NCBI RefSeq assembly: GCF_000220395.1
Contig: NW_004086336.1
Coordinates: 1 to 64,000 of the forward strand
Direction of reading: 5' to 3'
Origin: Ichthyophthirius multifiliis
Lineage: Eukaryota > Ciliophora > Oligohymenophorea > Hymenostomatida
Length of the DNA: 64,000 bases
The notes below the pieces were generated by a model. It saw only the letters and a list, made by a program, of their open reading frames with translations. It was not told where the DNA came from and made no database searches. Of the stretch, positions 1 through 12,541 are shown piece by piece (position 1 is the first letter of the stretch; every line of letters starts with the position of its first letter). A program made the translations under genes and the position numbers.

Positions 1-542
1 TATATTTAAATATAAATTTAATTATATTTATTTAAAATGTCTATAAATAATATATTTTTATTAAAATAAAATATTAATTTATTAAATAAATAAATTATAT
101 AATATACTTCAGCCTAGAATTATTTCAATATATAATTGTCATGAAATTATATTTATTCAAAAATAGAAGAAATCCTAAATCTTTATATAATTTTTATAAT
201 AGTTTAAATTAATATATTTTAATAATACTTTCTTTTTGGCCAAGCATATAATTGATCATAGTTAAATTACAAATAATATAAAATTTTAAAAAATTCTCAT
301 TTTCACAGTATTAATTTATTTATTTTTATATTTTTTCATCAAATTTTTTTAAAAAAAAATCATTTTAAAATAGGATATAAATCACATTTAAAATATAACT
401 ATTAATTATTTTTTTAGAAACTATTTATTGAAGTTAAAAAAAATTGTATTTATAAAGCAAAATTTAATGTTATTTTGTTAATATTAAATCTAAAAATATA
501 TTAATTTTTATTTTTTATAAAAATCAATTTTAATCAAAAGTA
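1..542. other. A+T-rich spacer
   Basis: No supported gene. Long runs of A and T with no codon bias and no TGA-terminated frame that continues through plausible GT-AG introns. Confidence 0.6.
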
Positions 543-906
543 ATGTAAGATTTGCATCAATAAAAATAAAATAAAAATTAATTTTAAAATTAATCAAGCA
601 AAGTTAATCCCGACGAAAATTTAGAATTAGCTGTTAAGGTTAGTATTAAATTATTTTATTATATTACAATTTTTTTTTTTATAATATGTAGAGTATATTT
701 AAAAAAGTTGAAGACAAAGGTGTTTTTGATATTACAGCCAATGATATCGTTGAAGAAACATTGCTATTTCAAAGATCTTATGAATAGCTTATGATAAAGC
801 TCGTATATTATTTTTAATAAATAAAATAAAAAATAATTTTATTTATTCATTATAAATTATTATATAGACAGATTTAAGAAAAAAAGAAATCCTTAATAAT
901 AAATGA
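543..906 (+). CDS. Small three-exon protein, BBIP1-like candidate
   Basis: Exons 543-638, 692-802 and 868-906 join in frame across GT-AG introns of 53 and 65 nt and end at TGA, giving 81 residues. The first 25 residues are Q/N rich. A compact helical-looking domain follows, opening with VNPDENLELAVKSIFKKV and ending LRKKEILNNK. The LAVKSIFKKVEDKGVF stretch resembles the start of BBIP1 (BBIP10), a small BBSome subunit that normally has a V-K-S-x-F segment near its N terminus, and the size fits. That assignment rests on memory of a short family and is tentative. The gene structure itself is well supported because three exons keep phase 0 throughout. Confidence 0.6.
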
Positions 907-1326
907 TTTAAATATAATTAAATTATTAAAAATAAATATTTATAATTTTTGTAAGTATTAAAAAAGAAATCTTAAATAATAATAAAAAAATTATTTTTGA
1001 ATTTTTAGAAATTTTGCTAATTATCAACATATAATATAAATAATTTAAAGATTTTGTTTAATACATATAGTAAATATTTTTTAAATTAATAATTTATTTA
1101 TAAAATTAGCTTAATATATTGTCATTTATTTATATTTTATTTGCAAAATTATTTTAGTTAAATATAATAATTTAAATTATTTGAAAATACCATTTTCATT
1201 TTTTTAATTGTTATAAATTATGAAAATAAATATTAAATGATAATTTTAATTAAATAATTTTATGTAGTAAATATTTAAATTTATAAATTAATAAAACATC
1301 TTATTTAATTTTAAATAAATTTACAT
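907..1326. other. A+T-rich spacer between convergent genes
   Basis: Nothing recognisable; lies between the 3' ends of a plus-strand gene and a minus-strand gene. Confidence 0.5.
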
Positions 1327-2224
1327 TCATTCATTTAATGATAGTACGAAATTTTCTAATTAATTATGAATAGCTTCTAAGTAAATTTATCTATTTTTTT
1401 CAATTTATTTAATTCTATTCTCTAATTTTATTTACAATTATAAAGGAGTATATACTTAAAGAACTTCTTTAGAAATATTATTAAAATCAGTAGTGCTTTA
1501 TATAAATTCATCAATGCAATTATTCAAAATATTTATATTTTATATTTTTGTCTATTTTTATTGACTAAATCTTAGTAATTATTAAGGTTTTGATTTTAAT
1601 TTTAAGAATTTTATTCTTATTTTTAAATTTATTCTCTAAATTATTAATTCTCTAATATTAATCTATTATTTTCCTTTACTTTTGATTATAATTCTATATT
1701 TTCTTAAGATATATCTTCTAGCTTACTGTTTATATCTTTATCAAATTTTTATATATTCTTTATTTTTACTTAAAATGTTAAAATTTTTAAGCTAAAGACT
1801 AATTAGTCTTTTCTAAATCTAGAATTTATGCCTGGTACAGTTTATTTTTTTCTTTTAATTATTCTAATTATTGTATTTATTAATTTGATTAATGCTTATT
1901 TGTAAATGTTTCAATATTAACTGCTGAATCGTTACAATTTATTGAAGAACAAATTGATTACTTTTATTCTTCAAAACAATTTTTAAAAGATATTTATGAG
2001 TACTCTTGCTCTTTTTGATCATATATTTAAGAAAATCCATATGCCTGAAAACTATATTGTTAATGTATTGGGATTTGCATTTCTTCCTTCTGATTTAGTG
2101 TTTTTTTTAAATATATTTCAGATATTTTTTCGTTTGATTTGTTTTAATTAAAAGAGTCTTAAACATTATTATTTTCTTATTAAGAAGTACATTCAATGTC
2201 ATCTAATGTTAAAAATTTATCCAT
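1327..2224 (-). CDS. Coiled-coil protein, unrecognised, two apparent -1 frameshifts
   Basis: Starts MDKFLTLDDIECTSQQENNN and ends NFVLSLNE before TGA. The first third is Q/N/S rich; the middle and C-terminal parts are heptad-like coiled coil (for example DINSKLEDISQENIELQ). The frame is kept only if one A is added at the A5 tract at 1746-1750 and one near the A5 tract at 1545-1549; with both, the length is exactly 300 codons (299 aa). Without them, TGA codons interrupt. I do not recognise a family. The same one-base deficit in A-tracts recurs in other genes of the window, so assembly error is the first explanation. Confidence 0.6.
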
Positions 2225-2507
2225 TTTTTATTTTTTATTTTATAATTTTATTTATTTAATATTTTAATTTTTAAGAATAAAAACAAAATTGTTATTCAAA
2301 TAATAAGGATATTAATAATATTAAAGATAGTTGTTTTTAATTTGTTTAAAAATATTTTTATATAGTATTTATAAATATAAACTAAAAAAAATTATATATA
2401 TTTTATTTAAATATTATATTAACTTTGTTTTTATTTTATTTTTGTTAATGTCATCTAATAAAAATATTAAATAAATATAAAATCAATAATATGATGTTCT
2501 TAATTTT

Positions 2508-4267
2508 ATGAACTCTCCTCGTTTATATTAATCATAATTATAAAATAAAAGTCAAATAGTAATTGGTAAAAAAACAGAAAAATTATAGAAACAGGTTTTT
2601 TAGAAAGTAAAAATTGATAACTTATTATTAAAATTATAACCAAATGCATAACAAATGAAAATAACAAATAATAATACATAATCAATTTAATAATCAACAA
2701 TGAATTTGGGTTTTCTTTTAAATAAGAACAAAACTAAATGTTTAGATTTGAGCAAAAGTTAAATCAAGAAAACATCTGAATTTTAAACTTCAATATTAAA
2801 AACAACAAAAAACGTTAAAAATTTATATGATAACATAAAAAATATGAATGAAAATAGTAAAAATTTACAAGAAAATAGCAAAAGTACATAAGAAAATAGC
2901 AAGTAATTATTAGAAAACAGCAAAAATTTATTGGAAAATAGTAAAACCTTATTAGAAAGTAGTAAAAAATTAACTGATGGTTTAGTAAACATTAAACCAA
3001 TTAATCATCATGATATAAATAATCCTTACGAAATTTTAAGGTTTCCCTATGAGGATTATAAACCATAAATTGATTCATTAAAAAATAATAATAGCGATTA
3101 TTTATAAAGTCCTTATTAATTAAATAAAGATTATAAACCAATGAATTAAAATGAAACAAGTACAAATAAAAAGGGAGAAACATTAGAAAAAGTATAAAAA
3201 GCAAATTAAAATAATAAAATAATATTAGATAATTCAAAAGAAATTAATTAAATAAATTAAATAAATTAAAACTAAAAACTTTAATAAATTAACGAAAAAA
3301 AGACTACAAATGAAAAACTAGAAGTAGAAAAATAAATAAATAAAATAGAAAAAAAAAAAACTAGCAAATATCAATTGAAGAATTATAAAAAATAAAAAAG
3401 CAAACCCTTCTTGAATTCGAATCTAGACTAGACAAAATTAAAATAGAGTATGATAAAATTCAACAAGGAGTTAATGAAAGAAATGAGTTCAACTTATTTT
3501 AATATCATGAAAATATGGCTTTTTTAGATAAATTAAAAGAAAGAATCTTTAATCAAGTTGAAGAATAGATTAATTAAGTAAAAAAAGAATTCACTAATAT
3601 ATTTAATAGTAGCTTTAAATTAATTAAGGATAATGAATATAATATTTAATAAATTATAAATTATTTAAACTCTGCTTAAAATGATTTAAAAAGTAATAAA
3701 GAATAAATTATTACAGGTATGGATAAATAAAGTTTGGAAGAAATAATAAAAGAATATGATAATCAAATAAATATTTATGATTAAAAAAAAAATAATGAAA
3801 TTAGAAATTAAACATTGCTAATTGTTTAAATAAAAAATATTAATAATAATTAATTTATAAACTAATAATTGCTAAAAATAGTAGAAATAATAAATGATTT
3901 AATTTCTAAAAATTAACATACTGAAAGATTATTTAATAATATAATTAATATTAATTTAAAAAAAAATAAAAGTCATTTTATTTCATTTTAAAATGGTGAA
4001 ATATTCAAAGATTAATAATAAGATGATTAACAATAAGTTTAAAATGATATTAAGCCATAAAATTTTATAAACATTAGTAATTTTGATTTTTTATCTTCTT
4101 CATCTAACAATATTTATAATGAAGGTAATAGTGAATCTAATGATTAGTTTTAAAATAAAATTAGCAAATTTAATGAACTTATTGATAAAATTAAGGTTAA
4201 CTAATCTTAAACAGAAAGGCTTTGTACTGATATTCTTGCTTAAAATAAAAGCCTTAAATATATATGA
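2508..4267 (+). CDS. Coiled-coil protein with ENSK heptad repeats
   Basis: Single long frame under the TAA/TAG=Gln code from ATG 2508 to TGA 4265-4267, about 586 residues if one A is restored in the A12 tract at 3349-3360. Around residues 112-155 there is a seven-residue tandem repeat built on E-N-S-K-x-L-x (ENSKNLQ, ENSKSTQ, ENSKQLL, ENSKNLL, ENSKTLL, ESSKKLT). A Q/N-rich linker and a long coiled coil (EELQKIKKQTLLEFESRLDK and onward) follow. No enzyme motif or membrane segment. Not recognised; probably structural. The minus-strand small ORFs over 2506-3237 are shadows. Confidence 0.65.
2842..2970 (+). repeat. 21-nt coding repeat (ENSKxLL heptads)
   Basis: Six diverged tandem copies of a 21-nt unit encoding E-N-S-K-(N/Q/S/T)-L-(Q/L) inside the coiled-coil gene at 2508-4267. 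The copies keep frame and the E, N/S and K positions, as expected for a selected heptad array. Confidence 0.7.
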
Positions 4268-4493
4268 AATTAGAATAAATTATTATTATATTATGATATA
4301 TTTTAATGTAAATAAATTTTTATAATTCAATGTTAATTATAACTAATATATTTATTTTTTTAAATTATAATAAAATTGATTTTAACTTTTTACTAATAAT
4401 TTAGTATACTAAATTGTATTTACCAATAAAATATCTTCAATTTTTAATTATATATTTAAAAAACATAAAAAAATAAGAATATTTGTCAATTAA

Positions 4494-5978
4494 ATGAACA
4501 ACTTTTAAATTTCACTATCATAGTCTTAAAAACTAGATTTAAAATAAAATCCTTTATTCGAAAATTCTGATTGGACTAAAGATTGGCTAAATGGTAAAAA
4601 TAACCATAATTATATTAAATTAAGGATTATTATAATTAGGAGAATAATATAATTTTCTAATAGACAATCATAGTTTTTTAGATGCTGATATATTTAAAAC
4701 ACATTCTAGTCATCCTAAATGGATTTATGAAAAACCTTAAGGTATTATAAATAATATAAAATTAGCATATAAAAATCAAAATAAAGATGGAATAATATAT
4801 TTTCTACTAAATACAGACATTGAAAAAAATGGACAACATAAGTTGGGATTTCCAAGAATTTAAAAGAACGCTAAAAAATAATGGAAATGGAAAAGACATA
4901 ATTTTACAACTAAGTTACCAAAAAATGATCCTAAAGTCGTTTATATATGCGGTAGATTAATAAAAAAATAACTATTTAAACAAAATAAATCAGAAGAATT
5001 AATATTTTATATAAAAAAAATTATTTTTTGAATTTATATAAAGAAAAATATATTAATTAAATTTATATAATAAAATTAATTATTATAAATATACAAATTT
5101 TTAGCAACAACTGAAGGAAACCTTGTAGATTAAAATAATAATTTAGTTTAAAAAAGATATAGAATGCATATTGCTAAAAATATTCGTACTTCTTATCTTT
5201 TTTTTAAAAAAAAATTATTTATTTTTATTTTAAGAGTTATATGAAAAGGAGATTAGGTGTGAAGAAAATACTCAAGGTATAGTTTTATGTCAGATGCTAG
5301 AAATTGAATATCAAAAAACTAAAAATGGAAAAAAATATATGCCTAAACCTATAAGTAGATTAAATCTTAATTAAAACTAAATTAGAATTAGTGATAAAAT
5401 AAAGAAACATAAATAATAAAAAAAAATTAATTAAAATTTTTATTATTATAGTCCAATTAAAAAAAAAAAAATTAATAGTAATCAAGATAATTCAGAGTAA
5501 TAAAAACAGGAATAATTAAATCAAAAAATAGATTAAAGTAATTAATACAGTACATTTAATTAATAGATATAATAGAATGACTAGGAAGCTAATGAACACT
5601 TAAAAATTAAATTTAATGATGAAAATTTAAAAAATTATGTAAATATTATCAATAAAAATGGTAATTTATAATTTTATATATTAAATAAAAATTATATTTA
5701 ATTTATAATAAATAGATAAATAATAATAGAATTTTAATCTTAATTAAAATTTAGATGTGTCTATTAAAAAAAATAGCAAATATATAATTAAACCAGCTAA
5801 GTTTATTGAAGATTAAGAAAACTTTAATGAATATTATTTGAAGTTTACTCCTGAATATTCTCGTAATAAAAACTATTTGGAATTTTCTTCATCTAATACA
5901 AAAAGATATAGAAAAAATTAGATATGTAATAATAATAGTAGTTATTACTAAAATTATAATCTCCATAATTAAAAATGA
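4494..5978 (+). CDS. Five-exon protein, unrecognised family
   Basis: Exons 4494-4593, 4625-4951, 5105-5185, 5235-5660 and 5716-5978 give 398 residues. All joins are GT-AG and phases are consistent; introns are 31, 153, 49 and 55 nt. A conserved-looking block lies around residues 45-140: DADIFKTHSSHPKWIYEKP, IIYFLLNTDI, LGFPRIQKNAKKQWKWKRHN and LPKNDPKVVYIC. The C-terminal half is Q/N/K rich and low complexity. The W-rich basic block could bind nucleic acid, but I do not recognise the family. The 31-nt intron is required: reading through gives TGA. The long second intron is less certain because only one GT donor keeps phase. Confidence 0.6.
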
Positions 5979-6186
5979 ATATAAAAAAATATCACAAAAG
6001 ACTATAAATAAATATATAAATTGCAAAACTATTTTTTTTTTTAATTTGTAAAAATAGATAAAATATTTCATTAATAAAAAGCATTATATTTTTTGTTTAT
6101 ATGAAAAATATATTATACCTTCTCTCTTAAAATAATTTTTTAAATAATTTCAAAAAATAAATATTATTTCTAATTAATAAAAAAAA

Positions 6187-7297
6187 ATGAATTTAGAAAA
6201 TGAAGAAAATAAAGAATTTAAAATAGAAAAATAAATATCATCTGGAGCATTCGGAAATATATTTAAAGCAATAAGATTAAAAGATTTATAGATATTTGCA
6301 ATAAAAACATTGTATTTTGGGAATGATAAAAATAAAATTTTACGAGAAATTAATAATTTAGAATTATTAAAAGGCTGTAAAAATGTATTATTATTTTTTA
6401 ATAAAAACTTGTCTGATTTTCTTTTTATTTAAGGTTGTTTAATTGATTCAATATAACATTTTTAAAAACAAATGTTAGATTATACTTGAGTATGTTCCAT
6501 ATGATTTAAAATAATATTTAGAAAATTCATATTTTCCATTAAGCCATTCAAAAGTGTTTTTTTTACTAACTTTTACTTTTATATAAAAAATAAAAAGATT
6601 AAAAAAATAGCATATTAAATTTTATTAGGTTTGGATTAAATTCATAAAAAAAATATAATACATAGAGATATTAAACCTTCTAATATATTAATAACTGATA
6701 ATTTCGAGATAAAAATAGGTGATTTGGGATCTTCTATAATTAAAAAAGAAGGATAATATTCGATAGAAGGATTTACTAGATGGTATAAATCTCCAGAATA
6801 ATTATTTGGATATAGATAATATGATTATTAAACTGATATCTGGAGTTTTGGTTGCATTTTTGCATAGCTTTTGTTAGGTTATGCTTTGTTTAATGGAAAT
6901 AATGAAATCGAATAAATATGTAAAATATCAGATTTACTAGGAGATCCCTGTGAAAAAAACTGGCCAAGTATTATTTAAATGCCTGATTTTGGTAAAGTTA
7001 TTTTTAAACCGAAAGAAAGATAAAATTTTGAAGATATATTTTGCTTTTCTAATGCGTCTGAAATTCGATTTTTAAAATTGATTCTTAAATATGATAATAG
7101 ACCTACTGCATTAGAAGTATTTTTTAAAAAAATTAAAATAAAAAAATATATATTTGTAATAGTTAATTTAAAGTCAATATTTTTAAGAAGAACCAAAGTT
7201 AAAATTAAAATAGAAGAATATTTAACTTAAAGATAGATAAGAAGATAATCCTTATTTTAACTATTGTAAATTATTAAAAGAAGGACAAAAAAATTGA
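6187..7297 (+). CDS. CDK20-like: CDK20/CCRK-type protein kinase
   Basis: Exons 6187-6384, 6434-6553, 6598-7116 and 7163-7297 (introns 49, 44, 46 nt) encode 323 residues, close to CDK20 (about 346). Motifs in order: glycine loop [14 protein letters not shown] lysine, [12 protein letters not shown] catalytic loop, DLG in place of DFG, activation segment [19 protein letters not shown], and DIWSFGC. The segment [21 protein letters not shown] followed by [10 protein letters not shown] matches CDK20 rather than cell-cycle CDKs. In Chlamydomonas (LF2) and animals this family controls cilium length and assembly through MAK/ICK-type kinases. DFG to DLG is tolerated in some active kinases. It lies 208 bp downstream of the preceding plus-strand gene. 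Family confidence is high. Confidence 0.88.
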
Positions 7298-7793
7298 TAA
7301 TTTTTATACTATTTGCTTTAATAATAAAATAATTAGTTTTATTTTTAATTTGTCAAAAATTTATATTTTTTAAATAAAATTTAAAGTATAATGAAAGACA
7401 TTTATATTAAAACTATAATTATGAAATATATAAACTTTAATAATTTAAATATATTATTTATTTTATGATTATTTTTAAATAAATCTATATTTATTGACAT
7501 AAATATAAGACAAATATTTTTTAATAATATAGTTATATTATTTTTTTATTTTTCATAGGATTTCTTCTTATAAAATCAAAGTAATATATTACTATTTATT
7601 TTTATATTTAATCTATAAAACAATATAATATATATTTTTTTAAAAAAAAATTATTATGTAAAAAACTATATTTTAAAGTCAAAATATTGATATTATATAC
7701 AAAAAATACATATTTTAACTTTTTTAAAATTTAATTTTTCGTATTTATATTTAATTATATAAATAACAAAAATTTATTATAAAATAAAATATC
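7298..7793. other. Spacer between convergent genes
   Basis: A+T-rich 3' region shared by the plus-strand kinase and the minus-strand Cys-rich gene. No further gene seen. Confidence 0.5.
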
Positions 7794-8136
7794 TCAGACA
7801 TGAGTATAACTTGGATCTTTCCAAGGATTTAATTTTTTATCACAATTATCAATACATAAACAACACCTTTCTTTAACGGGATACCAAAAAAATGCTAAAC
7901 ATGATTTAATTGCATTACATGTTGCAACTGTAATTTTGTATAAAAACTAAGTAAAATTAAAAATTAACTTATTTATCAAATTTATATATAAAAGTTACTT
8001 TGCATGTTGCTTCTATGCATGCAGCAAATTTATCGCAACAACCTTTTTCTTCTTCTTCTTTTTTATTTGGATCTTTTTTTTCAGAATCATCACCTTTTCC
8101 TCCTTTATTTAATGGTTTTTTTTCAGGATCTTCCAT
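7794..8136 (-). CDS. Small Cys-rich two-exon protein
   Basis: Exons 8136-7999 and 7946-7794 with a 52-nt GT-AG intron give 96 residues. The first 35 residues are charged (EKKPLNKGGKGDDSEKKD, then a KKEEEE run). The rest is a Cys-rich segment: KGCCDKFAACIEATCK, ATCNAIKSCLAFFWYP, ERCCLCIDNCDKKLNPW and a conserved-looking DPSYTHV tail. The clustered cysteines with a short hydrophobic patch (CLAFFWYP) suggest a palmitoylated or membrane-apposed small protein, but I do not recognise the family. Convergent with the CDK20-like gene; head-to-tail with saccharopine dehydrogenase on the same strand. Confidence 0.65.
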
Positions 8137-8259
8137 AAAAATTAGGATTTTTAATTTTTTTTTTTATATATTTTTTTTTGATTATTAAAAAAAAAATTAT
8201 CAATTTATTATTAATAAAAAATATAGATTTTTATCTATTTTAATATATATTTATAATAT

Positions 8260-9923
8260 TCATTAATCAGTTTCAGTTTCAACACATCTAATGTTTTCCT
8301 TTTCAAGTAGTAAACTTATGGGTTCATATATAGATTTTTTATTTGGAATAATAACACCCTTTTCTATAATAACTCCATCTAAAATTAACTTTTATTTTTA
8401 AAAAATTAATAAAAATTATCTTAAAAAAATAAAAAAATACTTAAGCAGCAACACCTGTAGGTGTTCCAACAGTTAAAGCCATAGCAGTTTTACCATTTTT
8501 TTCTCCAAGCATAATAAGAGTACTTTTTCTAGTAATAATTTTATCAGAATCTTTATATTAAATTTTAAAAATATGCTACATTACTACTAAATCAGTTTCT
8601 GAAGGTCCTAATGAAATCTTTTTTTCTAAAAGTGAACATAAATTTTCAAGAATAGTTTTTTCATTAGAAAGTTAATGATTTTAATTGAAAAACTCAAAAT
8701 ATTTTATTGCATTTATTGTTAATTTCGCTATATTTAATTTTTCTTAAATATTTAAATTCAAGTAATTTTTGTTTGAAAGGACTATATTTATCATTTTTTA
8801 TAATAATAGCTATGTTTTTACATCATTATTCTAATCTAAAATAAACTACTTTACTTCTTAGATTGTTTAATCATTTTAAGGCTTTTTTTCTTCGGTTATT
8901 CTTTCAAAATAAGATAACCAAGATTCATTTTGAGTAGCAATTTCTTTAGAAAATAATCCTAACTCTTTAAAACTATTAATAATAGTGGAAAACCCAATAT
9001 ATCTTAGTGTTCCTCTAAGTACTTTTTTACAATCTTTTAAATTGTAAATATTCTAGTAGTTTAAACTATCTCTATTAGGATAGCCTTCTAATCTTAAAGC
9101 TATACAAATATCTTTTGGTTCTGAATTATATAAGAGATCTTAACCTTGAATAATTTTGATCTTTTAATGTTAATTTTAAAAATATAAAATATAAAATATT
9201 ATTTACTTCTCCATTATCTAAATATTTAGCATCATTTGCTAAAGCTGATAAAGCACCAATTGGAGACCAACTGAATTTGTATCCTAAAGGATTATTACAA
9301 TGTTCTGGTGAAGGAAGACCCCCACACCAGGATTCATATTCTATTATTCTTTTTTTATTAATTTAAAAAAAATTATAAAAACTATTGGCTTTTACTTTCC
9401 TCCTTTTTCATGAACTTCATCTATTGTTTTCATAGTTGCTAAATGGTCAATTCCAGGGTCTAAACCAATTTCATTTAAAAACGTTAAATTCGAATCTCTT
9501 ACTTCTTTATCCATAGCAGCCATTTCAGGAGATATGTAACTTGCTGTCACTAAGTTTTTCTTTAATTTTAAACAAACCTTCGCAATTAATGGATGGAAGA
9601 CTGCTGGCACGTAACTTATTACAATATCTACATTTTAAATTAAAGATTATAAGCTTTACTATTTATTTAAATAAAATGCAAATTATTGAAATATTAATAA
9701 AATTAATACATCGTTTTTAACATCAACATATGAACTATTACATCTTTATTTACGAATAGCTATAGCTTAAGCATCCTTTTCAATATTTGAAGCTATCATA
9801 ATATAGTTCTTTTTATTTTTGATAAGTATTTTTTTATTAATTTTTTACTTCAGGACGCTACAAAAGATAATCTACTACTGTTTCAGACATTAATCCGGAA
9901 CCTAAAAGCAATATATTTTTCAT
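8260..9923 (-). CDS. Saccharopine dehydrogenase
   Basis: Six exons: 9923-9849, 9808-9710, 9658-9396, 9348-9207, 9160-8441 and 8388-8260; introns 40, 51, 47, 46 and 52 nt. Phases agree and the product is 475 residues, near the 446 of yeast LYS9. The N terminus is a Rossmann fold (ILLLGSGLMSETVVDYL). Further marks are VDIVISYVPAVFHPLIA, IGLDPGIDHLATM at about residue 121, ESWCGGLPSPE, and a C-terminal GTPTGVAAQLILDGVI then KGVIIPNKKSIYEP. These are diagnostic of saccharopine reductase/dehydrogenase, the half of AASS (LKR/SDH) that interconverts saccharopine with glutamate and aminoadipate semialdehyde. No ketoglutarate-reductase half is attached, so it is the monofunctional form. Direction of the reaction in vivo cannot be told. 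No frameshift is needed anywhere. Confidence 0.92.
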
Positions 9924-11583
9924 TTTTTATTAATATTTTCTTTTTAATAATTAATATAATATAATATAATATATATGCTAATATGAATTATAAAATAAAA
10001 TGTGTTATTATTAATTATATAGATTAAAATAATTAATATATATATATTACGTAATTTCTTAAAAAAATATTATAAAACTATTTTTATATTTATAATAATT
10101 AAATCTTATATATAAAAATATATAAAATTATATTTAAAAATTAATAACAATATTGAAATTTATATTAAAATAAAATATATTTATAACTTTAAATATCTCA
10201 AATCATTATAAAGAAATTAAAAAAAGATATTCTATAAAATCTTATTAATTTTCAAACTATACTTATATATTTTAGTAATAAAATGAAATATAGTTTTTTA
10301 AAAATAAATAAAATTTAAATATGATTTAATATATTTAAATTATGAACTAATTAAAGCAACATTGTCTTTGAAAATATAACAATAAGAGTTATAAAAGATT
10401 TCATATTATTCCAAGTATAGTACAACTAAATAAATGAAAATCTTATACATTATAGTCACACTAAATTTTAACAAATAAAAATAAAATAATTTCAAACATA
10501 AGACCAAAAACAAATCTGTAAAAAAATTAAATCATACGATTTTTGTTTTGTTTTTCTTCTATTCCTTAAATTCAATCGTTTAATTTTTTACTATTAAATA
10601 GTTTAATCAGTTGAATTTTTATTAAAGAACATTGTCAAAAGAAAATATTTTTCATTAGAATAATCGTATTATTTAAATTTTAAATACCTATCTAATTATC
10701 TAGTTTTCTTCTATTTCTATTCAAAAATAATAAAAGAAACTTTTTTATAAAAAATTATTAAATAATTTTTTATATTTTTTATTTTAAATATATTTGATTT
10801 ATAAATATTTTGTATAATATAATAAAAATAAAAATTAATTATTTAAATTTTCTAAATATATATTTTAATTATAAGCTAGTTTATAATAAATAAAAATTAA
10901 GCAAAAAATAACAAAAAATATATTTATAATTATAAACTCATAGAAAATTATTTTAGTTATAAATTTTTTCAAGCATATATTTAATAAATATCAGCTTTCT
11001 TTTATATTTGATAAAAAAATAAATATATTTAGTTAAAATATTAAAAAAAAACTGAATTCATGATTTATTTAAATATAGTTTTAATAATATATAAAATCAT
11101 TTTAAAAATTACAAATATTAATAATTTAATTAAAATTTGTTTAACAAAATTTATTATTATAAATTGAAACTAATAAATAATAATTTTAATTTAATGAATT
11201 AATTAATTATATTAAAATTATAATCAAAGATTAAACTATGAAAAAAAATAGCATGTATTAAATGTTATAAAAATATTATAATCTATAAAATTAAAATGAC
11301 TTTTATAAAAAAGTAAAAAAAAATAAAAAAAGCGAAAATGATATTTAATAAAAAAACTTTATTTTACAAATTCAGAAATTTTCTTACAATAAAAAAAAAA
11401 TTATAATAATTATTCGAATATTATAATAGATATATTTTTAAAATTAACTTTATTTAAAATATTAAAATTTGTGTTTTTTTTTTTAAATTAAAAAATAAAA
11501 TAAATTATTTATTTATAGAACTATAAAGATTAACATATTACAATATATGTATGGATGAGATAATTTATTAACATATATATATG

Positions 11584-11621
<38 letters not shown>

Positions 11622-12541
11622 TATATATATATATAAAAAATATATATTTATTTATTCATTTTTTTATTTTTTATTTTTTATTTATTTTAATATTAATATA
11701 TTTATTTATTATTGTTTTAAAAAATTTAATTAAGTAATTTTTGAAGAAATTAAAAAATTACTATGATATATATATATATATGCATATATATTTTAGAGGA
11801 TAAACAGAAATAAAACATATAAATTATTTTTTTTCCCAAAATTATAATTTTTAATTAATAATACAAATAAAAAACTTCATCATATTTTAATTATATTAAA
11901 TAAACTTTAAAATTACATATATATTAATCGTTATATATCAAAGTAAACATAAAATATAAAGTTTAGTTTATAATTTTTTTTCAATTAAAATTAATTCTGC
12001 TTTAATAAACTAAATCTATTTTTACTAGAATAAGTATTTTTTTAAAATGTATTTATTGTGTTTTAGAAAAAATGGTGTTTGTTTAAAAAAAAAGTCTGCT
12101 TTTAGTAATATGAAGTCGTCTAAAAAAAAAGGAATTTACTTTTTGAAAACGACATTCTGCTTTTTAATAGATTGCTTTTACTTTATAATTTTATGCATGT
12201 TTAATTTTACTTTTTAACTAACCTATTTATTTATGTTTAGGAAAAATTAAATTTTCCTTTAATATTTAAAATTTATTTAATTAATATTAAATTATTTTAA
12301 AATTTTATATAATTAATTACAAAAGTTAGTTATAATCTATTAACTTATGTATATTCTAACAAAATATAAAAATCGTTTTTTTATTATTATTATAGTAAAG
12401 AAGGTGAGATCTTGTCTGAATATATTTTTTTAAAAATCAACCTTTTTGTAAAGTATAATGTTTTTTAAAGGTAAATAAAGAATAAATAATTATCAACAGA
12501 TTAAAAAAAATGATACTTATGTTTAGAAAGGGTATAATTTT
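9924..12541. other. Long A+T-rich spacer
   Basis: About 2.6 kb without a supported gene. It holds an (AT)n tract near 11570-11640. A slightly more complex segment at 12000-12240 contains repeated GTCTGCTTTT / ATTCTGCTTT-like words, which I could not assign to an RNA. Confidence 0.5.
11566..11645. repeat. (AT)n microsatellite
   Basis: Alternating TA interrupted by single TTT steps, noncoding. Confidence 0.8.

Noticed and set aside
8000-8188. Plus-strand ORF MHVASMHAANL...
   Set aside because: Antisense of the Cys-rich gene, whose two exons splice and end at TGA.
12000-12240. Possible small RNA in the spacer with repeated CTGCTTTT words
   Set aside because: No recognisable box or stem set and no Pol III signals; not enough to call an RNA gene.
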